From positions 1-64,000 of the forward strand of contig JAACJM010000245.1 in assembly GCA_013368315.1 (NCBI GenBank): a stretch of DNA of 64,000 bases, in the 5' to 3' direction. A program made the position numbers and the translations under genes. Positions 1 through 11,605 of this stretch are shown piece by piece; the stretch's first letter is position 1; every line of letters begins with the position of its first letter. The notes below the pieces were generated by a model. That model saw nothing but the letters and a program-made list of their open reading frames with translations, was not told where the DNA came from and ran no database searches. This stretch comes from Tetrapyrgos nigripes (lineage: Eukaryota; Basidiomycota; Agaricomycetes; Agaricales; Campanellaceae).

Positions 1-221
1 ATACGAGCATGAATATTACGGCCATATACAAAGCGTTCGACAGCCGAATTGATCGGAGATGGGTCAATCATGCCAAGATCGAGATTGACCAATGGGTATC
101 AACTTCAACAATTTTAGTAATAGTTGGAGCTGGAGCTGAGCTAGTAGCTGCGGGAGAAGTCGTCGGATTGGAATCGGAAGTGGATTTATGCTTCGACGTA
201 TTATTCTTCTGACCACGACGG

Positions 222-871
222 TCAGGTAAGGGTGAGCAGAGTCTCGTGCTTTCTGCTTATCCTTTCGGATTGTAGACTCAGCAGCAACGTTGGACGTATT
301 TTTCTTGTTACGACGTTGCTGCTGGAAGAATTGATTCGTAGCTCGCGTGTGGAGAACGGATATTGCTTCTTCATATGATGGATCATGGTAGTAGCGGCGA
401 TTAACTCGTGTTCCAAGTAACTTTCGCAGCTTGATCCATCAGAATGAATGTGGATTTTGGAAAATAAGGTAGGGTGTACTACCCATCGATCACCGAGCGT
501 AGGCTCAGGGTTTTCAGCAGCACTAGTATGTGCTGAAGATGTAGGATTCTCGACCACATGTTCAGTGGAAGGCATAGTATTTGGAATAGAAGCCGGTACA
601 GGTACGGATTGATCTACGTTGTTGTACGTATTCACCGGCATTTGGGAATGATGAATATGGTATGGATGGGGAATATAAGGAGGTTGAAAGAATGGATTGC
701 CGTTATAAGGCTGCGGAAAAAACACCCTGAGGTCCCTCCTGTAGTTGGGTCCATACATGCATACCCTGGATAGGGCATCGCTGTATGCGGCATCATGCCG
801 TACATAGCACCGTTCTGGGCGCTGTTGGCATCAGCCATCATCACGTCGTTATCTTGGTACACTTTGGACAT
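222..871 (-). pseudogene. Degraded ORF of unknown function downstream of the Ty3 pol
   Basis: Two overlapping minus-strand reading frames (871-632 and 758-222) together look like one protein broken by a frameshift near position 700. The start region is Met/Asn/Ala-rich and leads into a Pro/Tyr/His-rich stretch (PQPYNGNPFFQPPY), then a Ser-rich segment. I recognise no catalytic motif. It lies where the 3' LTR of the neighbouring Ty3 element would be expected, on the same strand. It could be an extra ORF of that element, the Gag-like start of another retroelement cut by the window edge, or a host gene piece. Positions 1-221 continue in shifted frames and show nothing I can name. Confidence 0.35.
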
Positions 872-999
872 AGTCGATGCAATGATAAAGACGAGGGGAG
901 GTAGTAAAATGAAGATATCATTTTTCTACGTTCCTCTAGTTTTTTATACGGCCACAGAAAATTTTCTGCGGCTGCCGATAGCCTAAAAGGGTTACCGAT

Positions 1000-3129
1000 C
1001 TAGCGATTTCGTTTAGATTTCGGTAGATCTTCCCAACGACTGACGCCATGGAGTGTAAAATATTCATCGAGAGCTTTCAGATCCTTTACAGTCTTATAGG
1101 TCTCCCAAGTAATATCTCCTAATGCCCAATGAACCTCGAATTTAATCGAGTTCTTGTCCCACTTATGCTTCTCGATGGAAAGCACAAATTCTTCAGCATC
1201 AGGTGGCGCACCAAAGTCATATGGCTCTGGTTTACTCCTTCCCGGAAATAACACTGCATCAGACTCCACATAGGGTCGTAGTAAGCTTACGTGGAATACA
1301 TCATGCACACGGCGCTGTTTCAACTCGTCTGGTAGGTCCAATTGATAATTTGATGAACCAGGACGTGCCTTGATGATGGTATAAGGCCCAACAAATTTGG
1401 GAAGTAACTTTGTAGCTCTACCTTTTGGTAGTTTCAAGTTCTTGGTAGATAAGTACACCTTTGAGCCTTCCTTCAAATCAGGCTCATTTCTACGTCTCTT
1501 ATTCGCATTATGCGTTTGAAAGACACGTGAAGCGATGATTGCATCATGCGCATCGAATAAGTTCTGCATTACTTGAATTGCATATGCACGTATTCCTGCA
1601 GGTACTTCTTTATTCCCTTTGATTTCAATCAACATAGAAGGAATATATCCATGATTGAGTTCGAAGGGTGCAAACCCTGTTGTTTCGTTTACACTTGAAT
1701 TTATTGCAAACTCTACAATAGGAATTTTTGTTAACCAGTCTTTCTGATCAGCACGGATAGTTGATCTAAAGATCTGAGCTATAGAACGATTTGCTCGTTC
1801 CGTTATACCATCCGTTTGAGGATGGAACGAAGTGGACATTAATAACTTTGCTCCCAACATCCGATGAAGTTCGCGCCACCACGTGGAGGTGAACTTTGAG
1901 TCTCGATCAGATACTATTGACTCTGGGAGTCCATGCAAGCGTACTATTTCTTGCAAGTATTTCAAGGATAAATCAATAGCTGTGTCCTTGGTATTACAGG
2001 GAATTAAATGCACTTGCGACGTCAATCGGCATATTATCACCCATAAATAGTTATACCCTTTTACTTCTGGAAAAGGTCCAATGAAGTCCATGCCAATTGA
2101 TTGCCATGGACGCGTCGGTATAGGCAATGTATGTAATTTGCCCATTGGCGACTGATAATTTCCTTTAGCTGTATGACAAGTCTCGCAAGATTTGCAAAAC
2201 TCATCAGTCATGCCAAATATTCTTGGCCACCAGTACCATCTTCGAATGTAATCGGAGGTACGTTGGGGACCAAAATGTCCGATAGTCTGATGTCCTTGTT
2301 CAATTATCAGACTACGCAATGATTTTACTCCCTTAGGAGAATTCGGTATACATAGAACTTTCTCGCCTACACTATTGGTAGTCCAGATAAGTTCATTTTC
2401 AATTGTAAACCGTGGGTGATCGTCTGGTTTCTGAATAATTTTAGAAAACAGAGGATCTGTTTCGTAATAAGTCTTCACATCTGTTGAAAAGTTTGGGTAA
2501 CTTTCCATGGTTGTGAGCAGATCCTTTCCTCTACTACGAGATTCTAGGACTGTGGGATTCTCAGATGAAGCAATAACAGGTGTTTCTGGCTCCTCTGGTT
2601 CTCGTGAAGCTTCCATTTCAGCTGCTTCAAGATCTCGCTGTTCTACAGCTTCCTTGGCGATTGCTTTTCGCATCACCCGAATATGCTCAATTAACTCGTT
2701 GAGTTCATCTTTACAACCAATCGGTAAGTCTTCACCTGACTTATCTAGGCGTATATCAGCATTCACGTACTCGTGAATGGGATGTTTTTCCTCATAGGTA
2801 TCAGACTCATAATAGCGAGATAATGCGTCTGCTATCCGATTATTGACACCCTTGATATAAGTTATGTCAATATCAAATCTAGCTAAGTATTCCATCCATC
2901 TCATTTGACGACTCGATAGTCGTTTCTGAGTTTGGAAGAATTGTAGGGCCTCATGATCAGCTACTACATGAATGCAATAACCAATCAACTTGTCCTCCCA
3001 TTTCAGTAATGCTTCCAATATTGCAAGCATTTCTGTTTCAAAAACACGATAGTTTTCGCTGGGCGTCCGTAAATTTCTTGGACATAAACCCAGCTGGTCT
3101 ACATGTCTGCCAGGTAGGTCCCTGACCAT
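1000..3129 (-). pseudogene. Ty3 pol part 2: RNase H C-terminal half, integrase, chromodomain
   Basis: The frame opens inside RNase H, where ENYRVFETEML and later NNRIADALSRY are the usual end-of-RNase-H motifs. Integrase follows with an HHCC zinc-binding domain (HQTIGHFG, then CKSCETC) and a DDE core: first Asp in SIGMDFIGPF, second in IVSDRDSKF, Glu in TDGITERANRS. The C-terminal end (FEVHWALGDITWETY) has the aromatic pattern of a chromodomain, which in chromoviruses directs insertion to modified chromatin. The first 20-odd codons are shadow sequence: true continuity with the upstream frame (4414-3038) needs a one-base shift near 3060-3080, inside the TDAQR/ENYRVFE junction. This is therefore a broken polyprotein rather than an independent gene. 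Confidence 0.9.
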
Positions 3130-4414
3130 ACATTGCCCCTACTCCTGTTACCGAAGCATCGGTAATAACCCATATCGGTTCAGGATTTCGTGGATCGATG
3201 GGTTTCAATATTGGTACTTTACAGCACAAATTTTTGATATTCTGAAGACAAACATCGTGTATGTCTCTCCAGAAGAACGGTTGACCATTCTTTGACATTT
3301 CAGATAGTGGTGTAGTCCATGCACTGATATCTGGTAAAAAATGTCCTAGATAATTGACGAGCCCTAGGAATTTTTGAATATCTTCATAATTTCTAGGTGT
3401 TCTCCAGTTACGGATTTGTGCCAGTTTATCAGCATCCACATGAAGACCTGCATCATCAATTACGTGTCCTAGACACTCCAGTACCTCTGCATACAGTTGT
3501 ACTTTCTTAGCTTTCATGAACAGATGTTGCTCACGCAACTTATTAAATACTAATGATAAGTGTTTTTCATGCTCCTCGATTGAATCGCTGAACACAAATA
3601 TATCATCGAGATAGACGTGCATAAAAACACCAATGTAATCTCGGAATATATGGTTCATCAGACGCTGAAAAGTCGAAGGTGCGTTGCAATCACCTTGTTG
3701 CATTACGGTACTTACGAATGTACCGCATGCTGTTTTCCATACGTCCTCTTCTACTATACGAATTTGTTCGTATGCATCCGATAAATCTATTTTAGATCGG
3801 ATTTTTCTGCTAGCACATTGCATGCGTACCCGATCTTGATCGGGCAATGGTGTAACATCTTTCACTGTATTGGCGTTACGCTCTCTACAGTCCATCGGAG
3901 TTCGAAGTGTACCATCTTTCTTTGGTATACACAACATAGGTACGGCGTTGGAAACAGCCATTGGTTTCCACCAACCGGATCGCGTATATTTTGCGATCTT
4001 CTCAGCCAACTGACTACGAAGGGAATCAGGGCATCTAGGTAAATAGTAACGGTATTTCTTGTTGTCATCCTCGAGAGGTATAGTGTGATTAACTTCTCGC
4101 ATGGGTGGCAACCTTTCCGGTACTCCGCTCATAATATCTTTACAGCTATCCAACCACTTTTGTCTAAGACGAGGTATGTCCTCTGTGGTGTAATTCTGTT
4201 CAGATATCATATTCTCGTGTATTACACGGTCTTTGAATTTCTCAGTAGCAGCTCTGAAAGCTTCTACCGGTGAATATTGGTTAATTCTATAACCATTTTC
4301 CACTTGATTAACGAATTGCTCTGGATATTTTGCCATTGCAAACTCGTTTACCATTTCAGCCACTTCTTTTAGCTTTTGATTCAGTTTAGAATCCGAGAAA
4401 GCTCCAGAAGTCAC
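3038..4414 (-). pseudogene. Ty3 pol part 1: reverse transcriptase and RNase H N-terminal half
   Basis: Reverse transcriptase is recognisable from the MDCRERNANTVKD template-grip region, KIDLSDAYEQI (catalytic Asp of the first palm motif), NAPSTFQRLMN, and the HVYLDDIFVFS motif that carries the paired catalytic Asp residues. The connection region (NFLGLVNYL-like, QKFLGLVNYLGHFLPD) leads to RNase H, whose first Asp lies in WVITDASVTGVGAM. The frame then ends early in the RNase H core because of the frameshift shared with the downstream frame. The enzyme would copy element RNA into DNA in cytoplasmic particles. The frame differs from that of the Gag-protease ORF, so at least one more frame change lies in 4415-4815. 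Confidence 0.9.
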
Positions 4415-4815
4415 TTCGTTGACGATATTCTCAATATCATCAATACTTATCTCGTCCTCTGGTCCAGTAGTACTGGCAGTTGACGGTTCATTCCTATGTG
4501 TAAGTTTTCATTTTCTTCATCCGTAACATTCTCAATAGTTACTGACCTACGACTCCACGGTGGCTGAACACTGTTGGATCGAAGATTTGTTTTGTAACCA
4601 TCTAGTCACTTAGAATTTTTCTCACCAAGTCTTTTGGACTCAGTGGCTGGTTTACGACATTTTTTATCAACGCCATACTTTTGAGGTCGTCGTTTCACCT
4701 CCAATTGCTCGTTATTCTTTATCTGTATATCAGACGATACATTTTTCGAATGACGACGAGCTAATTCTCTCACTTCCTCCCCTTCAGAAAGAGTAGGAAA
4801 TGGTTTGCCACGGAT
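4415..4815 (-). other. Ty3 protease-to-RT linker, no intact frame
   Basis: This 400-base stretch lies between the protease stop at 4816 and the RT frame at 4414. No long open frame crosses it, but a shared strand and uninterrupted element order suggest it is decayed protease C-terminus and linker of the same polyprotein. No independent feature was seen. Confidence 0.5.
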
Positions 4816-7800
4816 TCATACTACAGCGTACTCAAAATCCAAGGCTATACCATGCCTGCGCATGAATACAGTCCCAATAACTAAATCGTAACGATCAATG
4901 TTTGCAATATCAAAATAATCACGATCAGTTATGGTTTCTCCACCATTTCCAAAGCGATATGGTGCTACACAGCCGTAGAAAATGTTTCCGCGGCTGCCCT
5001 TGGTTCCCAATTGTAATACGACCGGATTCTCAAGTCGAAAGACTTTTAAATTTGCAGCTCTCGCAAAATCAGGACTAATAGCGTCAGCAGTGCTGCCGCT
5101 ATCGAATAATGCAAATGCCCGGACACCATTCATTTCAATAAATGCAGATAGGCAACGATTTTCCGAAGCCTTCCGTTTTGAACATGTTTTACTCCATGGC
5201 AATTCGACTTTTGAAGCCTCTAAGGTGGCTTTGTATCCACCATCTTGAGTGGTGCTCATAGATCGTAGATATTCATTAACATCAAGCCAATTTGCATCGC
5301 TTGCATTGTCAATGTTCTCAATATCACTCAATGTATCTATTGAGTGAATTGAATCCTCATCAGACTCCCAATCAGAGTCAGATAAGTTCCCCAATGCAGT
5401 ATCATATGACGATACTGAATCTAAATCTGATTCTTCGTGCATCATACCCATATGCTCAGGGTATGTATGCATAAATCCCATTTGTTCTGGGGCCTCAGAT
5501 GAGAAGTATTCCTCGTCTGCAGTATCAGATTCGTATTGTGATCCTTCAAAGTGGCTGTTGCTTCCACTACTGTCATATCGATCCCATATTTCGTCGTCGT
5601 TTGGTAAATTTGACGGTTCGGCATCATTATGAATTTCTGCTGCTGAATTTTCAGCAACGGCTTCCTCTGCCGATATTCGGAATAATCGGACTTGAGTTGC
5701 TTTGCCTGATTCGTCAACCATGCAAAACATACGGTTGGCATTTGGCTGACCAGGTTTCTTGCAATCTGGATGTCCTCGCATGAATCCAGCTTTCCCGCAA
5801 TCCCAACAAACACCTTTTGGTTTCCAGGGTCTTTGTTGATTATTTGCAGCAACAGGTGGTGCGTCCTTATTAGGTCGACCCCTATGATGTTGGTTTCCTT
5901 GAGCATTACCCCGATTGTCACGGTTATGCACTGGTACACTGTACCTGCGATCGTCAACTTTCTGTAGTCGACGGGGTGATTGGCGTCTTCTCTCATTGTG
6001 ATTTGACGCCTCCACGCGTTTTTTCACGAGACGTACAGGCCTGTTCATAATATTTGAACGCACTATGTCCCTTTTCGTACGATATCCGGATTTTATGATC
6101 TGATCGACAGTATTCCGCTCCGCTGTGACCGTACGAGTCATTTCTTTTGCCATCTGAATAGGTACAGCTAAGAAAATCTGACGTTTAAAAGAATAAACGT
6201 CAGGGGGACTAGGCATGCACTTCGAAAATCGTATTAAGTCTCGGAAAATTCCTTTAATACCACGATTCTCCGTGTAATTAACCGCTTTGAAGCGATCTGC
6301 TACAGTACTAAGTGATCTTTCATGAATAAATTGTTTAAACAATGCACAGATCACTTGCAAAAAGGTGGGTCTTTCCTCATATATTGAGGTAGATGTTTGC
6401 TCAATCTCATCATTGAACCACTGACGAGCTTCGCTTCTTAGAAATACAGAGAGCGTATTGACTCGCGTAATATCCATTGCGGTCACTACCCATCCTCCTT
6501 GTCTCCTACTATATCTGGATTCGGGTCCGCATTGATCGGCTACACTCATCCAGCGTACGAAACTTCGTATCCACTCGTCAAACGCTATGATATCATCCTG
6601 CCCATGGTAATACTCGGGTTTCGGAATTGATTGTAATAGCGTCTTGGCAGTACCACTGTTACCGGCTGGTACTTTATCCAGCAAGTAGTAGTGTATTAAT
6701 TCCACGTACACTTGAAGAATGTTATCTAGGCATTCTTGCTCAGATAACTGTGAAGGTTTATACTCAAAATGTTCTTCAAGACTCGAGTATGGTGTGGTAG
6801 ATTTATGTCGGGGTTGGTGTCCCGGATTATGTGTATCATCGGACGAGCTATCGGATGAGCTTGCATCATTACTTTCCGATGGATCTGGTGGATCCGATGT
6901 TGGCATCGGGTTGTATTTCCTTTTCAGATTTTTGAATCGACGACTTAATCTTTCCCCTTTATTTTGTGGCAAAGATCTCCGTCTGTTCCGAGTGTCCTCT
7001 CATCGGGATGGATTTTTCCGATTGTCCGACTTATCCGGCTCGTCTGAATCACCTGGTTCTTCAGTATCATTCTCCCTCAATGGTTGACACCGATTTTGGT
7101 TTCTGCCAACCACTGGTTCGCAGTATTGTCGACGGTAAGGTTCCGCCTCAGCTGCAGAAGCAAATTGATATGGTAATACCAATTCTGGTTCTTCAACCGA
7201 CCACACCTGTCCATTAATGTAATCAATTATTACATTTTGGTTCGGGACAGTGGATGTACTATAACGTAGCAAATCCGACATTCGTAACGTTTGCAGAATT
7301 GCACGTTGTCGTAATTCACGCTGGTATTCAATGACCTGCATTGGTGACATGGACTTAGATTCTCGTTGAGTCACCTTGTCACCAGACCTTGATTGATCAT
7401 CCAGAGGGTCCTCATCGTGTGCGGATACCCTTGTGCTCTTGCGGCCCTTACTTCTGGTAGATTCTTGCTGTGAAGATCTACTAGAGTCCTTTCTAGATTT
7501 TTCAAATTTTCTATTGGTTCGTGAACTGGCTTCAACTCTTGACGAAGGTCCAGCTTCAGCGTTTTGATGATGCTCCACTGAGGTACCAACGTTCTGACGA
7601 TCGGAACGGTCCCTAGCGCTTACTACTTCATCAAAACTTCTTCCCGAATATCCGGGGCGGCTAATCAAATTATTTTGATTATCCGTATTTTCGGCCGCAT
7701 TTGCGGAATGATCTCCATTCCGTCTAGGTGTCCAAGTGGCAGGACCCAACAACGGTCTCAAAGAGCTTTCTTCATCTTCCCCTGCATAGATGGGTAGACG

Positions 7801-7845
7801 AGATTGAGATTGAGTAGAAGTACGTATAGTATTCGTAGTACTCAT
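4816..7845 (-). pseudogene. Ty3 Gag-protease polyprotein with one in-frame stop
   Basis: Frames 7845-7000 and 6972-4816 are the same reading frame, separated only by a TGA at 7000-7002, so one about 1,010-codon Gag-PR ORF is broken by one stop. The N-terminal part is polar and Ser/Arg-rich. The second part holds the capsid-like region (FDEWIRSFVRWMSV, then ARQWFNDEIE, FIHERSLSTVADRF) and an atypical zinc knuckle CWDCGKAGFMRGHPDC (spacing C-x2-C-x8-H-x2-C rather than C-x2-C-x4-H-x4-C). An acidic Ser/Asp/Glu-rich linker follows, then an aspartic protease active site ALFDSGSTADA. Gag would form the particle and the protease would cut it. I chose Met at 7845 as the first Met of the open frame. 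The stop lies upstream of the capsid region, so it probably kills the copy rather than serving programmed readthrough. Confidence 0.85.
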
Positions 7846-8134
7846 GGTAGGTAAGGATACACTCAGGAATTGAGGAATTTAACACTGTAATAGTGCGAAT
7901 GGTTGTATACGGCGCAGGATTTCTACGTCGTAGGTATCTCTGGACAATAGCCCAGGCTTGTAGCTTCAGAACAATAACTGAAGGCTTAAAAAAAGTGTAA
8001 GGTGTGTGATCAAGTATTCTCACCGAGCCCAATGCTCAAGACCTAAGCCAGAACAGGTTTTATAAATGTTCCTAGGTACAAACACGACAGGCGGTGGTAA
8101 GAAATATAGATACTTCTAAGTACTACGATTGTGG

Positions 8135-8142
8135 CTTATATA
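8135..8142 (-). promoter_or_regulatory. TATA box of the probable Ty3 5' LTR
   Basis: On the minus strand the sequence reads TATATAAG, about 290 bases upstream of the Gag start at 7845. The position fits an LTR promoter driving the element RNA. LTR boundaries were not established. Confidence 0.5.
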
Positions 8143-8218
8143 CTAGAAGGCGTGAGAATAATTATATAAACTATATAGTCGTCCATATTGGGACGTACGC
8201 GTTACATCACATTCCATG

Positions 8219-9234
8219 TAGGGTTCAAAAAGTTCGGTCCTGGACCTTGGTCCGGACCGAACTTCACTGGACTGAACCTGAAGTCCAACTCAAAGTTCAG
8301 AAATCTTGAGAACCAGACTGCAGGTTCAGTTCATGGTTCAACCAGCCATCGGAATTGGTGGACGCGTCCAAACGCGTCCAAACGCGTTCGGACCGGTAAA
8401 GTTTGAAACCCATTCGGTAAGCAGAATTTTAAGGCACCTGAAATGTGTCTCTGTCTTCAACTACCATGTGCACTCTTCCTCAATGCCCAGTGTGCCTGTC
8501 TGTTTTGCGCCAAGTTTCTGGGTAGGTTGTTATTGTACAGCGCTGGCATATAGGGTTTCTGTTCCTTTACTAGGCCAAATATATCATTTTTGTGCCTATT
8601 ATCTGCGTGTTTTTTGTCAGCTTTTCAATGCAAGCAACGCCGCTAGCCAAATGATAGTAGCACTAGCATTGTTCGCTGAGTTACAAGCAAAGTTTCAGGT
8701 CAGCGTCTAATTCACTTATTTTTTTTGAAACTTTTTTTTCTTTCACAAACCCTCACCACCCCACAAGTCCCGCAATAGGTTGAAACCCGAAATGTTTGCA
8801 GCCATTCAGACTCTCAAAGCTGCTTACCGCAATGGACATATTTCTGCTCATCAACAAGCTTCTGAGCATGTAAAGGAGCTTCAAAAAGCTTTGGAAGAAT
8901 ATTATTTTGGAGAGGATGAGGACAGTGAATCCGAGGGAGAGGAATCTAGTGTCATCCAGACAGAGTAGTTGATAATATTGCCAATATTTTACAGTAAGTA
9001 TCTATTATTTCATGTATCTATCGTAGCTGCCGTTTACAAGTGTTTTCGGTCATATCGGGTGAGAAAGGGGTTCGGACGTGTCCGAACTTTGCTTGAACTT
9101 GAACCAGACCGAAGCTCACTGAACTTGAAGTCCAGTCCAAAGTTCGAAAAATTTGTGAACTGGACACCAAGTTCAGTCCGGCGTTCAAAAAAATTTGTCT
9201 CTGAACCGGACTGAACCGGACTTTTGGAACCCTA
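8219..9234 (+). mobile_element. hAT-type element, 1,016-bp internal-deletion derivative
   Basis: The left end reads TAGGGTTCAAAAAGTTCGG and the right end, reverse-complemented, TAGGGTTCCAAAAGTCCGG, giving imperfect terminal inverted repeats. The flanking 8-mers are ATTCCATG (8211-8218) and ATTCCACG (9235-9242), a 7/8 target-site duplication of the length typical for hAT. About 180 bases at each end are built from degenerate GTTC/GGTCC/GAAC words, the usual subterminal repeats bound by hAT transposases. The centre retains a piece of transposase coding sequence. The element sits upstream of the Ty3 copy, possibly within its LTR. Confidence 0.8.
8768..8968 (+). pseudogene. Remnant last exon of a hAT transposase
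   Basis: A 66-codon open stretch begins SRNRLKPEMFAAIQTLK and ends with an acidic tail (FGEDEDSESEGEESS) and a stop. The RNRLKPEMFAAIQTLK pattern resembles the end of the hAT dimerisation domain, where a basic RxRxxP segment is followed by a helix with LKxAYR. An AG acceptor just upstream (ending at 8767) would fit a last exon. No catalytic part of a transposase is left inside the element, so this is a relic that depends on another hAT for movement. Confidence 0.55.
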
Positions 9235-9242
9235 ATTCCACG

Positions 9243-9523
9243 GCTTCGTGTATTGCAGAAACTTGCGTACCACCAGTCGTCAGGTCAACGATCCATACGC
9301 ATGGACTCACAGGCGAAATACTGGGTGTTGGCCTGTTGTTATTCCCAGTCTCCCTCTTCTTCCTTCAATCTGCCAAACCAGAATTAGAACACGTCCCTCG
9401 TGTACCTACGCTCCCAAATTCCGGCCTAGGCCCCACCACGAAATATATCGAGAAAATATGGATCATGCGCCTGGGTCTCTCTCGTGTTGAATTGGCGCAT
9501 TTAGTTGCAGCCATCAACGTCAT
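9243..9523. other. Short unique stretch between two transposons
   Basis: This is sequence between the hAT derivative and the minisatellite element. The plus frame 9195-9632 crosses it but also runs through both transposon ends, so I do not treat it as a gene. No motif recognised. Confidence 0.4.
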
Positions 9524-9547
9524 GGGCATATGGTTTTTCAAGCAACA

Positions 9548-9695
9548 GGTCAAGCAACTGTTGCTTGACTGTTGCTTGACGTTGCTTGACTGTTGCTTGG
9601 CCCTGCTGGAAGATTACTTGGAAGTTGCTTGACTGTTGCTTGACGTTGCTTGACTGTTGCTTGGCCCTGCTGGAAGATTACTTGGAAGTTGCTTG
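9548..9695. repeat. Minisatellite array, left arm (TGTTGCTTGAC words)
   Basis: Tandem copies of a roughly 11-base GTTGCTTGACT/GTTGCTTGACG word. Within it, a larger unit of about 70 bases (ending CTGGAAGATTACTTGGAAG) occurs twice. Confidence 0.9.
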
Positions 9696-10107
9696 AGTAC
9701 AATCCACTTGAGAGTAGTCTGAGGATGGCTTGACTTTCTACTTTGGATGTGGCTGTGCTTATCCTAGTGTAGTCAAGTTCACAACACTTCATTTTACAGC
9801 AAGTTACTCACATTGAAAGGCTCATTCATTGAGGAGATATCATTTATACATACCCCATTCTCCATTTCAAATTGCTTTAACCTTCACTCAGTCAAGTACA
9901 TAATTTTAAAATTGAAGAGATAGAATAAAAAGTTTGAGAAAAATAAATTTATTGTCACATTCATCCAGCTAATTTCACAACTATGTGGATGCTAAGTATG
10001 TCTGAGCATTATGTGCCTCTTTAATAGGTAATAGCTAACTTGGAGTAGTAGGCTGGTAGCTTGAATTGCTGGTGGCCCAGATTTTATTCATACTGTTGCT
10101 TAACTTA

Positions 10108-10565
10108 CCCTTAAGTGTTGCTTGACTGTTGCTTGACCTATGAGAAGTGTTGTTGGATGTTGCTTGACTGTTGCTTGATGTTGCTTGATGTTGCTTGATG
10201 TTGCTTGACTGTTGCTTGATGTTGCTTGATGTTGCTTGACTGTTGCTTGATGTTGCTTGACTGTTGCTTGACATTGCTTGACTGTTGCTTGACGTTGCTT
10301 GAGTGTTGCTTGAGTGTTGCTTGACTGTTGCTTGAGTGTTGCTTGAGTGTTGCTTGAGTGTTGCTTGAGTGTTGCTTGAGTGTTGCTTGAGTGTTGCTTG
10401 ACGTTGCTTGACGTTGCTTGAGTGTTGCTTGAGTGTTGCTTGAGTGTTGCTTGATGTTGCTTGATCTGTTGCTTGACCGTTGCTTGAGTGTTACTTGAGT
10501 GTTGCTTGATGTTGCTTGACCCAGTGCTTGACCATTGCTTGACTGTGACTTGACTGTTGCCTGTG
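10108..10565. repeat. Minisatellite array, central block (GTTGCTTGA words)
   Basis: More than 35 near-contiguous copies of GTTGCTTGA followed by one to three variable bases (TG, CTG, GTG, CG), so the period alternates between about 10 and 11-12 bases. Translation gives Gln/Ala/Thr/Ser-rich frames on the minus strand, which are artefacts of the repeat. Confidence 0.95.
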
Positions 10566-11504
10566 CCACTACAATTGAAGCTATCACTCAAGCCACATTC
10601 AGGCCACCTCCAACTACTCTTGAGCCATCTGCTTATACATCTGTGAAACACCTTTTATATGTCTGAATTTCAGAATATTTTCTGGCTTGCTTAACTATTG
10701 CCAATGGGTTGCTGCAGGTTGTGGGGTACAGGTCTCACTGGTATGGATTTGGAAACCTGTGCTGACCTGTACCAGTAGAGGCAGACCCATTGTACCTGCC
10801 ACTCAAAATTCCTTACTACTACTGTTCATGTATATTACATCTAAATATCAATTACTTATATGGTGTCTGACCTGCCAATAAGTATAGTAGGTGACACAGC
10901 TAGTAATTATATGGAATGAATTAGAATAGTTAGACACACTCAAGAACAGATGGGTTACCCACCAGACCCGCTGAAAACCCATACTTGTTCAGGTATGGGT
11001 CAGCTCAAAAGTATCTGTAGGGTACCTGTGCTGTTCACTAACTACTGCCATTGTCTCTGTATTATAAAAGCTCATTGATAAGGATGTTTCTGTTCTCTCT
11101 GAGTTAGCATATTTAAAAAGCAAGCTATCTAATACAGCTGGGAAAATCTAGCAAAACTGAGCATTTGAGACTCAGAAGAGGCTAAACCAGTTTGCAGTAA
11201 AGGGTATGATATCCATCTCCTCAATAAATGAACCTTTCAATGCAAGTAATTTGTTGTACAATGAAGTGTAGTGAAGTTGAGTAGACTGGGATAAGCACAG
11301 CCACACTAAAATTAGAAGTCAGGCTACCCTCAAGCTACTTGAGCCAGGGTAGCTTGAGTGACAGTAGCATGCCCAATGACTTTTGAGCACAGATTGAATT
11401 TTAAACCTGATTTATGTAGTGATTTTTTTGAGGCCAATGCTAGTGACTTCAATATGACTTCAATAGGTTTTAATAGCACTTAAATGTTGTTCCACTGTTG
11501 GTTT

Positions 11505-11605
11505 GCTGTTGCTGGATGTTGCTTGACTGTTGCTTGATGTTGCTTGAGTGTTGCTTGAGTATTGCTTGACCTGTTGCTTGACCTGTTGCTTGACCTGTTG
11601 CTTGA
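11505..11605. repeat. Minisatellite array, right arm
   Basis: The same GTTGCTTGA word continues, ending with three copies of GTTGCTTGACCT next to the right terminus. It mirrors the inverted form of the word (TCAAGCAAC) at the left terminus. Confidence 0.9.

Larger units (their letters stand above)
1000..8210 (-). mobile_element. Ty3/Gypsy chromovirus-type LTR retrotransposon, decayed
   Basis: The order on the minus strand is Gag (7845), zinc knuckle, aspartic protease, reverse transcriptase, RNase H, integrase and chromodomain (ending at 1000), which is the Ty3/Gypsy order with a chromovirus tail. The upstream sequence 7860-8210 carries a TATA box and is the likely 5' LTR, but I could not define its ends. 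No matching 3' LTR is visible below position 1000. The copy has one in-frame stop in Gag, at least one frameshift inside RNase H and a frame change between protease and RT, so it is not expected to be autonomous. Confidence 0.9.

Noticed and set aside
9195..9632. 145-codon plus frame across 9.2-9.6 kb
   Set aside because: It begins inside the hAT end and runs into the minisatellite element, so it crosses two transposon boundaries.
10100..10651. Long Gln/Ala/Ser/Thr-rich minus-strand frames
   Set aside because: They are translations of the GTTGCTTGA minisatellite in several frames at once and lie inside a transposon.
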